A stretch of DNA of 64,000 bases from positions 62,001 to 126,000 of the forward strand of contig NZ_MZGT01000005.1 in NCBI RefSeq assembly GCF_002029255.1, written 5' to 3'. The notes under the pieces are model-generated. The model saw only the letters and a program-made list of their open reading frames with translations, was not told the DNA's origin and searched no databases. Both the position numbers and the translations under genes were made by a program. Of this stretch, positions 53,517 through 61,796 are shown in pieces (positions within the stretch are counted from its first letter, which is position 1; each line of letters starts with the position of its first letter). Source of the DNA: Clostridium chromiireducens (GTDB lineage: Bacteria > Bacillota > Clostridia > Clostridiales > Clostridiaceae).

Positions 53517-56336
53517 ATGAAGCGAATTGATAAAATTTATAATTATATTTTGCAAAATTGCAAAAATTTTAATAAAGATACATTTTTAGAGCAAAAAGGA
53601 TTCAGTGCTCAATACATTGGAGAAACACTAGGTATATTAAGAAATAATGTTTCAAAAGAACTTAATACTCTTTGCAGAGAAAAGAAAATAATAAAAATAA
53701 AAAATAGACCAGTTATGTATTTTGACAGAAAACATATTGAGGATTTATTATCAATAAAGTTGCCTGATAATTTAGAGGAAATCTCAGATATTAATTCTTT
53801 AATTTCAACACCACACAAAACTGTTATCCAAGACCAATCACCTTTTAACTACCTAATTGGTGCTAATACGGGCTTAAAAAATCAAATCGAACAAGCTAAG
53901 GCAGCCCTAATGTATCCACCTAACGGTCTCCATACTTTAATAATTGGTGGCACAGGTGTTGGTAAAAGTTTGTTTGCTAATATAATGTATGAATACTCTA
54001 AATACATAAAGAACTTACCTGAGGATGCACCTTTTGTAGTTTTCAACTGTGCTGATTACGCTAATAACCCACAACTTCTACTCTCTTATATATTTGGGCA
54101 CATCAAAGGTGCTTTTACAGGTGCTGATAAGGAGAAAGAAGGTATAGTTGAGAAAGCTAACGGTGGTATTCTATTTTTAGATGAAATACATAGATTACCA
54201 CCCGAAGGGCAAGAAATGGTGTTCTATTTTATGGATACTGGAACATACAACAAACTCGGTGAAACTGATAGAACTCGTAAAGCTAAAGTATTATTGATAG
54301 GCGCAACTACAGAAGATCCTAATTCCACCTTATTAAATACGTTTATAAGAAGAATTCCAATAACTATAGCAATTCCAAGTTTTGATGAGCGACCTATTGA
54401 TGATCAGATTCAGTTAATACACTATTTAATATCAAAAGAGGCACAAAGGGTTAATAAAACAATTAAAATATCAGCCGAAGCCATTAAAGCTCTTATTGGA
54501 AGCACTTCCTACGGAAATATTGGACAACTTAAATCTAATATTCAATTAGCTTGTGCAAAAGGTTTCTTAAATACTATTAATACAGGCAATACAGATGAGT
54601 GCATTGATATAAATTTAAAACTACTGCCACCAAATATAAAAAATGGAATTCTTACATTTGGTAATAAAATAAAAGATAACGCTACTGCATGGAATATAAT
54701 TCCTAATACAATTACTATCCTACCAGATGGTAATAAAACATTTTTAGAGACAGATGCTTATGAGCCCCCATTTAATATTTATAACATTATTGAGGATAAA
54801 ACGTCTGCTCTTCAGGAAGAAGGAATGCGTGATGAAGATATCAAAAATTTCATAACTACAGATATCAACATTCATTTAAAGCAATTCTACGCAAAATTTA
54901 AGAATGATACACATAGACGTGAAGGCTTACTAAAAATTGTTGACAAAGATATTGTTGACTTTGCTGAGGAAATCAAGGCGTTGGCCGAATCTAAATTAAA
55001 TAGAAAATTAAACGAAAGATTTATTTATGCTACAAGTCTTCATTTCAGTGCATTATTTAACCGTATAAAGAAAAAGACCGTTTCATTTTCATCGCATATT
55101 GAACTACAGTTGTCTATTAATAGTAGAGAATATGAAGTAGCAACTGAAATTCATGCATTAATAGAGCAACGTTATAACTTAACTATTCCTCCTATTGAAA
55201 TTGAATATCTTGCACTACTCTTAACATCAATTCAAGAGTCGTCCCATCAAGAAAGAGTTGGGATCGTAGTTGCAGCTCATGGTTCAAGTACTGCTACTAG
55301 CATGGTTGCTGTTGCTAGAAAACTTTTTGACGCTGATAATATTTTAGCTGTTGACATGCCTCTTGAAATGACTCCTTCAGATATTTTAGAAACCGTAATT
55401 GAAAAAGTTAAGATTGTAGATGAAGGCAAGGGTGTATTACTTTTAGTGGATATGGGTTCATTAAATAGTTTTGGTGATGTTATTACAGAAAGAACTAATA
55501 TTAATACTAGAAGTGTGGATATGGTTTCAACTCCATTAGTTTTAGAGGCTGTTAGAAAATGTTCATTATGTGATACAGATTTAAATTCCGTGTACTCATA
55601 TTTAATTACTGATTTCAGAGGATATACAAATAAGGTAGTAACAGATGAAAATCCAAGCGCTGATGGTGTTATCGTTACAATTTGTTCTACTGGTAAAGGC
55701 GCTGCTATTAAACTTAAGGAACTAATTCAAGATATAGTTGATAATATAACTTCGAGTGAAATTAATATTATTGCTATTGGTTTAAAAAACTTAAGTAAAT
55801 CTATCACTCATATATCAAAAAATAATAAGATTATTGCACTAATTGGAGTATCAAACCCTAATATGGAAATTCCATTTATATCATTAGAAAATTTGATTGA
55901 TGGTTCAGGCGAAAAATTACTAAAAAGTTTAATAGAAGGAAAGACTATTATTGATACTAATAACAAAACAGAAAATCAAATAGTTCTTAAAAATCTTTGT
56001 AAACAAAGTCTTAGAGAACTTATAACTTTCCTAAATCCCGAAAAAATATGTTCATTATTAGAAGACTTCGTTATAAGCATTGAGGAATCTCTATCCATAA
56101 ATTATGAAAATCCTGTAAAACTACGAATTATGCTACATGTTGCTTGTGCTTTAGAGAGAATGATTTTGAATGATGGACTGGTGTATAGAGAGTCTACTGA
56201 TACACTTGATCAGAATATTTTGTATGCTCTAAAGAAAGCCAGCTCAATATTTAAGAATTCATTGTCTATATCATTAACTGATGATGAACTGTATTACATG
56301 ATCGATATACTAAATGATTATCAATACTTAATTTAG
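53517..56336 (+). CDS. levR: LevR/ManR-type sigma-54-dependent PTS activator
   Basis: A 939-residue activator. N-terminal winged helix (about 1-75); AAA+ domain (about 100-345) with Walker A GGTGVGKS (143-150) and the sigma-54 contact loop GAFTGAD (about 198-204); first PRD (about 450-570, HFSALFNRIKKK); EIIA-Man-like domain (about 580-700) with the phosphorylatable His in VAAHGSST (about 588); an EIIB-like segment with VTICSTGKGAA (about 718); and a C-terminal PRD (about 850-939, LHVACALERM). PTS phosphorylation tunes its activity. I start at ATG 53517, 8 nt after GGAGG. It precedes an EIIA-EIIB pair with a sigma-54 promoter. Confidence 0.9.
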   Translation: MKRIDKIYNYILQNCKNFNKDTFLEQKGFSAQYIGETLGILRNNVSKELNTLCREKKIIKIKNRPVMYFDRKHIEDLLSIKLPDNLEEISDINSLISTPHKTVIQDQSPFNYLIGANTGLKNQIEQAKAALMYPPNGLHTLIIGGTGVGKSLFANIMYEYSKYIKNLPEDAPFVVFNCADYANNPQLLLSYIFGHIKGAFTGADKEKEGIVEKANGGILFLDEIHRLPPEGQEMVFYFMDTGTYNKLGETDRTRKAKVLLIGATTEDPNSTLLNTFIRRIPITIAIPSFDERPIDDQIQLIHYLISKEAQRVNKTIKISAEAIKALIGSTSYGNIGQLKSNIQLACAKGFLNTINTGNTDECIDINLKLLPPNIKNGILTFGNKIKDNATAWNIIPNTITILPDGNKTFLETDAYEPPFNIYNIIEDKTSALQEEGMRDEDIKNFITTDINIHLKQFYAKFKNDTHRREGLLKIVDKDIVDFAEEIKALAESKLNRKLNERFIYATSLHFSALFNRIKKKTVSFSSHIELQLSINSREYEVATEIHALIEQRYNLTIPPIEIEYLALLLTSIQESSHQERVGIVVAAHGSSTATSMVAVARKLFDADNILAVDMPLEMTPSDILETVIEKVKIVDEGKGVLLLVDMGSLNSFGDVITERTNINTRSVDMVSTPLVLEAVRKCSLCDTDLNSVYSYLITDFRGYTNKVVTDENPSADGVIVTICSTGKGAAIKLKELIQDIVDNITSSEINIIAIGLKNLSKSITHISKNNKIIALIGVSNPNMEIPFISLENLIDGSGEKLLKSLIEGKTIIDTNNKTENQIVLKNLCKQSLRELITFLNPEKICSLLEDFVISIEESLSINYENPVKLRIMLHVACALERMILNDGLVYRESTDTLDQNILYALKKASSIFKNSLSISLTDDELYYMIDILNDYQYLI

Positions 56337-56395
56337 CTTTTATTTAGTATCAAATTATGTATTATATCAATTAAAAGTATATCATTTTCTACACA

Positions 56396-56498
56396 TAGTG
56401 TATTAATAAATATCTATAGTGTATCATCTTTTATATTTATATTTACTTAATACTACTAAAACTGTATCTTAATAATACTTTGTATTTCTGATACACTA
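56396..56498. promoter_or_regulatory. Upstream activator repeats of the PTS EIIA-EIIB genes
   Basis: TAGTGTATTA at 56396, TAGTGTATCA at 56417-56426 and its exact inverse TGATACACTA at 56489-56498, with a related CTGTATCTT at 56462. They are placed before the sigma-54 promoter and should bind the LevR-like activator. Confidence 0.55.
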
Positions 56499-56500
56499 TG

Positions 56501-56517
56501 TTGGTACGCTAATTGCT
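56501..56517 (+). promoter_or_regulatory. Sigma-54 promoter of the EIIA-EIIB genes
   Basis: TTGGTACGCTAATTGCT fits the -24/-12 consensus TTGGCAC-N5-TTGCT with one change (C to T). The GG and GC dinucleotides have the required spacing. It lies 46 bp before the EIIA start and just after the activator repeats. Confidence 0.8.
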
Positions 56518-56562
56518 ATGTATATTAGTATCTGAACAATAAGTAGAAAGGGTGATACGGTA

Positions 56563-56976
56563 GTGATCGCATTAATTATAAGCACTCATGGTAAATTCTC
56601 AGAAGAACTGGTTAAATCATCTGAGATGATTTTTGGTTCTCAAACAAATATAGGTACTGTTACATTTAAACCTGGTGAAGGTACAGATAACTTAATAGCA
56701 AAATACACCAACCTTATAGATAATGAGTTAGATTGTAAGGACGGAGTTTTATTTATGGTAGACCTCTTCGGTGGAAGTCCATTCAATGCAGCTAGTGTTC
56801 TAACATTGAATAATGACAATATTGAGATTGTATCAGGTGTCAACCTTCCAATGTTATTAGAAGTATTTAGCAGTAGAGACTTTTCAAGTCTTCCTGAATT
56901 AGCATCAATAGCACAAAATGCTGGTAAAGATGCTATAAAACAAATAAACACAAATTCTGAAGAGGATGATTTATAA
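56563..56976 (+). CDS. PTS mannose-family EIIA component
   Basis: A 137-residue EIIA-Man. The phosphorylated His is in ISTHGKFSE (about residue 10), and DGVLFMVDLFGGSPFNAA is the conserved second motif. The start is GTG at 56563 after AAAGGGTG. Its stop overlaps the EIIB start by one base. No EIIC or EIID gene follows, which is unusual. Confidence 0.9.
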   Translation: MIALIISTHGKFSEELVKSSEMIFGSQTNIGTVTFKPGEGTDNLIAKYTNLIDNELDCKDGVLFMVDLFGGSPFNAASVLTLNNDNIEIVSGVNLPMLLEVFSSRDFSSLPELASIAQNAGKDAIKQINTNSEEDDL

Positions 56977-57458
56977 TGAAAATCACATTAGCAAGAATTG
57001 ATGACAGGTTAATACACGGGCAAATAGTTACAGTTTGGTCGAAGGAAACAAAATGTCAAAGAATTATCGTATGTAACGATGATGTAGCAAAAGATGAAAT
57101 AAGAAAAACTTTATTAACTCAAGTTGCACCTCCTGGGATTCAATCTCATGTAGTTGATATTCACAAAGCAGTTAGAGTTATTAATAACCCTAACTATGAA
57201 AATGATGTTGTTATGCTTCTTTTTACTAATCCAACTGACGTTCTTAGATTAGTTGAAGCTGGAATAGATATTAAATCTGTTAATATCGGAGGAATGTCTT
57301 TCAAAGAAGGTAAAACTCAAGTAACTGGAGCTATTTCATTGAATGATCAAGATATAAAATCTTTCAGAGAATTGAATGATAAAAATATAGAATTAGAAAT
57401 AAGAAAAGTTGCTTCTGATTCAAAAGCCTTTATTATGCCTTTAATTGAAAAAATGTAA
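56976..57458 (+). CDS. PTS mannose/fructose-family EIIB component
   Basis: A 160-residue EIIB with the phosphorylation motif ARIDDRLIHGQIVTVW, His about residue 15. It should accept phosphate from the EIIA encoded directly before it. The expected EIIC and EIID membrane genes are missing; downstream only a 25-codon hydrophobic reading without a start codon and a terminator are seen. The pair may serve a permease encoded elsewhere or signal to the LevR-like protein. Confidence 0.9.
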   Translation: MKITLARIDDRLIHGQIVTVWSKETKCQRIIVCNDDVAKDEIRKTLLTQVAPPGIQSHVVDIHKAVRVINNPNYENDVVMLLFTNPTDVLRLVEAGIDIKSVNIGGMSFKEGKTQVTGAISLNDQDIKSFRELNDKNIELEIRKVASDSKAFIMPLIEKM

Positions 57459-57603
57459 TTTTTATTGTTCTTATTTTCATAATCTCATGTACATTAATTC
57501 TTGGCATTCTATTCTACTGGTTAGTCTGGTTAGCATAGCATCTAAGAAGTAAACAAAGACAAATAAGACTTATAGCATTAAACTAATATGTATATATTTA
57601 AGT

Positions 57604-57642
57604 AGACTATCTTTTGGAATAATTTTAGATAGTCTCTTTTTA
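57604..57642 (+). terminator. Terminator of the EIIA-EIIB operon
   Basis: Arms AGACTATCT and AGATAGTCT with a 14-nt loop, followed by CTTTTTATT. Confidence 0.85.
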
Positions 57643-57652
57643 TTATAAAAAT

Positions 57653-58285
57653 CTATACAGTTTGTTTATTAAAATTGCTTATCTTTTCTTTAAATTTGTC
57701 TATTTGAATAAATGTATCATTAATTTCTTGTTTATCTAAGCCGCTCCTGCCTAATCTATCAGAAAGCGACACTAATACAATCTCATTAATTTCTACATCG
57801 TCTAGCATATCACCTATATTTTGAAACTTCATATTTTTAGTTACAAATAAGCTTTGCATATGCCATCCTACTAGTCCTTTAACTTCATTTATAAAATTCT
57901 CTTCCTCATTAAAGTATTCTAAAAATTTTCTTGCCATATCAGCGCCTACGATATCATGATCATAAGAAGTTAATCTACCTTTTCTGATCTTGGTAGTTGG
58001 TTTCTTACCAATGTCGTGTAGTAAAAGTGCCCACATAAATGCTCTTTTGTTTTTACTCTTATCTCTTCTTTTAGCACCTTCATCCACTACCATCATTGTA
58101 TGAATAAATACATTTCCCTCTGGATGAAATTTAGGATTTTGATCAACTTCTTGCAGTTCTTTTATCATCGAGAATGGATATTTATCAAGTAATTTAGCAT
58201 CTAATGCCTCCTGTATATAATTAGAAGGCTTATCATCATTAAGCAAGTGCTTTTCTATGTCTAAAAAAATCTCTTTATCATTCAT
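57653..58285 (-). CDS. HD-domain phosphohydrolase
   Basis: A 210-residue hydrolase of the HD superfamily. The metal motif is HTMMVVDEGAKRR followed by LLHDIGKKPTT (about 62-105), with a later His in YDHDIVGADMA. Related proteins act on nucleotides or tRNA ends. It is single, with an AGGAG box before the ATG and no operon partner. The substrate is not known. Confidence 0.82.
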   Translation of the reverse strand: MNDKEIFLDIEKHLLNDDKPSNYIQEALDAKLLDKYPFSMIKELQEVDQNPKFHPEGNVFIHTMMVVDEGAKRRDKSKNKRAFMWALLLHDIGKKPTTKIRKGRLTSYDHDIVGADMARKFLEYFNEEENFINEVKGLVGWHMQSLFVTKNMKFQNIGDMLDDVEINEIVLVSLSDRLGRSGLDKQEINDTFIQIDKFKEKISNFNKQTV

Positions 58286-58532
58286 AGCATACTCCTATTT
58301 AATATTTCTTTAATATTGAAATAAATTTATTATTATATTAAAAATTTTAATTTAACATTAGTATATCTATTATTTTAATAATTAAACATTTTAACACATT
58401 CATATTAAAATAGAGAACGACTTATTGTTAAATTTCACTAATTAAATCATTATTAGTTATCATAACAATAAATTGCTCTCTATTAATATATTATATAATT
58501 TATGAAAGTATGGATTTTTGCATATAATATTC

Positions 58533-58871
58533 TTATAGTGCTGTATTTCCTCTTTCACCAGTTCTTATTCTTACGCATTCTGCAATATCAACAACAAATA
58601 TCTTTCCGTCTCCAACTTCCCCTGTTCTAGCTATTGATGTAATTAATTCAATAACATCTTCCACTTTATCATCTTCTACTGCTATTTTAACTTCTATTTT
58701 AGGTAAAACATTAGTTGTTATTTCTGTACCTCTATGATACTCCTTCCAACCACGTTGTTGACCACATCCCATAACTTGACTTATAGTTACACCATTTATA
58801 TTGTTATTCTTTAATGCATCTTTAATTTCTTCAAGTTTTGAAGGTCTTATAATCGCTTCTACTCTTTTCAT
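58533..58871 (-). CDS. glnK: PII signal-transduction protein
   Basis: A 112-residue PII protein. The N-terminal strand MKRVEAIIRPSKLEEIKDAL and the C-terminal GEVGDGKIFV are standard. The T-loop reads GCGQQRGWKEYHRGTEITT: position 51, a Tyr where uridylylation occurs in E. coli, is Ile, and position 46 is His. So this protein is probably not uridylylated and senses ADP/ATP and 2-oxoglutarate only. It follows amtB by 140 bp and should gate that channel. Confidence 0.92.
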   Translation of the reverse strand: MKRVEAIIRPSKLEEIKDALKNNNINGVTISQVMGCGQQRGWKEYHRGTEITTNVLPKIEVKIAVEDDKVEDVIELITSIARTGEVGDGKIFVVDIAECVRIRTGERGNTAL

Positions 58872-59011
58872 AATATATTTCCTCCCTAATTATCTGCATG
58901 ATATATATTTTTAGAAATGTATATCTGAAATTATACCACAAATCTCTTCAATCTAGTTATCTATTAATATATTGATGCAGTATTATTTAGTGCTATTATA
59001 GCATTTATATC

Positions 59012-60253
59012 CTAGTCTAATCCATTGAATGCTGGATAAGCAGTTTCACCATGTTCAGCTACATCAAGACCATCAGCCTCTTCTGAACCTTCAACTCTAA
59101 TAGTCATAAATAATTTCATAACTTTTATGATAATAAATGTCATGACTGCTGCAAAAATAACTGTTATTACTATACCCTCTATTTGAGCAATTAAAAGATT
59201 AATATCCCCAAAGAAAAGACCATTCCATTTTGCTACAGAGTTAATTGCTGTTTGTCCAAATAATCCAGTTGCGATTCCTCCCCAGATTCCACCAATTCCG
59301 TGACATCCAAAAGCGTCTAACGCATCATCATATCCGAATTTTGCTTTTACTACGCTCATGAAGAAGAAGCATATTGGAGAAACTATTGCACCTATTACAA
59401 TTGATGACCAAAGTGGAACAAATCCTGCTGCTGGTGTAATTGCAACTAGTCCTACAACTGCGCCTGTCGCTGCTCCTAGTATTGTTGGTTTACCATGTTT
59501 TATTTTTTCAATAAACATCCATGAAAGTAATGCTGCTGCTGCTGCAGTATTTGTTGTCATGAAAGCATGTACAGCAAGTGGACCAGCATTTAATGCACTA
59601 CCAGCATTAAATCCAAACCATCCGAACCAAAGTAATGCTGCTCCAAGAACTACAAAAGGAATATTGTGTGGTTTATATGACATCATTCCATAACCACGTC
59701 TCTTACCTAGCATTATACATGCTACAAGTCCTGAAACTCCTGAACTTATATGAACTACATCTCCACCTGCGAAGTCTACTGCTCCTAAAGAACCGATTAT
59801 TCCGCCACCCCATACCATGTGAGCTAGTGGATAATATACTAAAAGTGACCATAATCCTATAAAAATAAATAGTGCTGAAAATTTCATTCTTCCTACTAAA
59901 GATCCAGTTATAAGTGCTGGAGTAATTATTGCGAACATCATTTGAAATGCTGCAAAAAGTTCATGTGGTATAGTAGGTGCAAGTGCTGAAGGATCTGCCC
60001 CAACTCCATTGAATAGGAAGAAATTTAGTCCACCTATTACTCCACCAATATCATCGCCGAATGATAATGAATAACCTATTAAAACCCACATTATTGATGC
60101 TAGTCCACAAATAAAGAATGAAGACATCAGTGTATTTAAAACATTTTTTCTACGCACCATTCCTCCATAGAAGAATGCAAGCCCCGGTGTCATTAAAAGT
60201 ACAAGTGCTGAACAAATTAATAAGAAACTGCTATCGCCAAAATTAATTTCCAT
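59012..60253 (-). CDS. amtB: Ammonium transporter
   Basis: A 413-residue Amt protein with about 11 membrane spans. The pore residues are present: the periplasmic-side aromatic sites, the pore His in GGDVVHISSGVSGL (about 168) and the second His in FGCHGIGGIWGG (about 318). It precedes glnK on the same strand. A promoter and terminator hairpin lie upstream at 60423-60522, so expression may be attenuated. Start has GGGGG at 8 nt. Confidence 0.95.
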   Translation of the reverse strand: MEINFGDSSFLLICSALVLLMTPGLAFFYGGMVRRKNVLNTLMSSFFICGLASIMWVLIGYSLSFGDDIGGVIGGLNFFLFNGVGADPSALAPTIPHELFAAFQMMFAIITPALITGSLVGRMKFSALFIFIGLWSLLVYYPLAHMVWGGGIIGSLGAVDFAGGDVVHISSGVSGLVACIMLGKRRGYGMMSYKPHNIPFVVLGAALLWFGWFGFNAGSALNAGPLAVHAFMTTNTAAAAALLSWMFIEKIKHGKPTILGAATGAVVGLVAITPAAGFVPLWSSIVIGAIVSPICFFFMSVVKAKFGYDDALDAFGCHGIGGIWGGIATGLFGQTAINSVAKWNGLFFGDINLLIAQIEGIVITVIFAAVMTFIIIKVMKLFMTIRVEGSEEADGLDVAEHGETAYPAFNGLD

Positions 60254-60422
60254 AAAAAATCCCCCTTAAAATCAATAATTTCTTGAATAATAATAATCCT
60301 TTTTTTGAAATTTCTTTAAATTATTCAAATAATTGTAATCAAGAAGTAATTGAGCTCTAATACTTCTACAAGTTATCTTTGTAAATTAATTTACTTAATT
60401 TATTACGACATCGTAATTCTAA

Positions 60423-60480
60423 ATAAAAAAACGGTGCTTGTAAAACATACCTTTTCTTTGTACGTTTCACAAACACCGTT
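60423..60480 (-). terminator. Terminator hairpin at the 5' end of the amtB leader
   Basis: A 21-bp minus-strand stem (60460-60480 with 60430-60450, three G-U pairs) with a 9-nt loop and a TTTTTTTATTT tail. It starts about 7 nt after the likely transcription start of the promoter at 60494-60522, and 177 bp before amtB. It could be an attenuator or end a very short RNA. It also lies 184 bp past the kinase gene, which it could serve as terminator. Confidence 0.8.
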
Positions 60481-60493
60481 GTTTATATTTTTT

Positions 60494-60522
60494 AGTATAT
60501 TCTCTTAATATAAATTTGTCAA
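60494..60522 (-). promoter_or_regulatory. Consensus sigma-A promoter facing the amtB hairpin
   Basis: On the minus strand TTGACA (60522-60517), 17-bp spacer, TATACT (60499-60494). The spacing and both hexamers are near consensus. The expected start near 60487 falls directly before the terminator stem. Confidence 0.75.
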
Positions 60523-60663
60523 TATATTTTTAAAAAATTATATTGATTGTTATTTTTTTTTCATTACCTTATAATGACATAATTTTAGACATCCTATATT
60601 ACAATTTTCATTTATATTAATCAAACTGGTAAGACATTATATTATATTTTATTCTTAATCTTA

Positions 60664-61626
60664 TTAGCTTGATAATAGAGTTATATTATTGATTAATATA
60701 TCTTTTATATTTGAATATTTGTTTGGCATATTGCCTTCTCCATTTATTAATTGAATCAGATTTGCTAGATCTCGAAGTTTACTTATCTCATACCAATCAT
60801 TTGTAAGCTTATAACTAGAAATTTTATTATATTCTTCTTCAAAAACTTTTATCATATCTTTACTAAAATACTCTTCATATCTAAAAAACTGTCCGATATC
60901 TGCTAAAGGATGTCCAGCCATTGCAAATTCCCAATCTATAACTCCACCTAGTTTATTATCCTTAATCAAAATATTTGTTCCTTGAAAATCTCCATGAACT
61001 AACCTAATATCATTATCTAGTTTATTTAGTATATGACCATTTTTATTCACTATGTATAAAATTTTATGCACTAAATCTTTTCCTAGACGCTCTTTAGCTT
61101 TACTACCCATGAATTTTTCGTACCATAGTATTAAAGGTGGTAATTCATTTACGACTTTCAGATTTTCATCTAAAAAACCTGCCTTCTCAAATTTATAGCT
61201 ATGTATTTGTGCTAAAAACTGTGCAACATCCTTAATAAAATTATTTTCTATACTATAGCCTTCGCTTATTGCTTTACCTATTGTCTTTCCTTGCATGTAT
61301 TCATAAATTGCATATTCCCTATTTTGTATAATCTCATTGTTCCCAACCTTGTAAATAGTAGCAACATTAACTAACTTATCTTCTTTTAATTTAGCTAATA
61401 ATTTAATTTCTTTCTTATAATTTTGCTCTTTTGAAAAAAATATCTTTAGAATATATTTTTTCTCTGGTATATTTGTATCTACGATATAGTTGGTCGTTCT
61501 GCAGCCTTCATTTATCGGAATTACATTAGTAATATAATCATTCTCTAGTATACCTTCAAGCAATTCCCCAATTATATTATTATCAATTTTCAGAAACGGA
61601 AATGTTCGCTCCCATCCATATTCCAT
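60664..61626 (-). CDS. Phosphotransferase of the APH/choline kinase family
   Basis: A 320-residue kinase-like protein. The Brenner motif LVHGDFQGTNILI (about 204-216) has the catalytic Asp, and GGVIDWEFAMAGHP has the metal Asp. An N-lobe Lys in YILKIFFSKE is in place. Substrates of relatives are choline, thioribose, homoserine or aminoglycosides. The start I use is ATG 61626, 7 nt after GAGG; an ATG two codons earlier is closer to the box. No operon partner. Confidence 0.85.
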   Translation of the reverse strand: MEYGWERTFPFLKIDNNIIGELLEGILENDYITNVIPINEGCRTTNYIVDTNIPEKKYILKIFFSKEQNYKKEIKLLAKLKEDKLVNVATIYKVGNNEIIQNREYAIYEYMQGKTIGKAISEGYSIENNFIKDVAQFLAQIHSYKFEKAGFLDENLKVVNELPPLILWYEKFMGSKAKERLGKDLVHKILYIVNKNGHILNKLDNDIRLVHGDFQGTNILIKDNKLGGVIDWEFAMAGHPLADIGQFFRYEEYFSKDMIKVFEEEYNKISSYKLTNDWYEISKLRDLANLIQLINGEGNMPNKYSNIKDILINNITLLSS

Positions 61627-61796
61627 AAGCATACCTCATCTACTGCATATAATTTTTATCGAGTCTAATTGTAATATATTTTACTACATATGTGTAAATA
61701 CTAAGTATTTAAGATTAGAAGCATATATTAAGGATCAATGATAGTTACGTATATTATTTCCCTGGTAATATCTAATAAGTTATGTCAACTAATATT

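Noticed and set aside
57456-57536. 25-codon hydrophobic reading after EIIB as a small membrane gene
   Set aside because: There is no ATG, GTG or TTG in frame and no ribosome site. It is mentioned as a possible permease remnant only.
60423-60660. amtB leader considered as an ANTAR-type two-hairpin element or a riboswitch
   Set aside because: Only one long perfect stem is present, without the paired hexaloops of ANTAR targets and without a recognisable riboswitch core.
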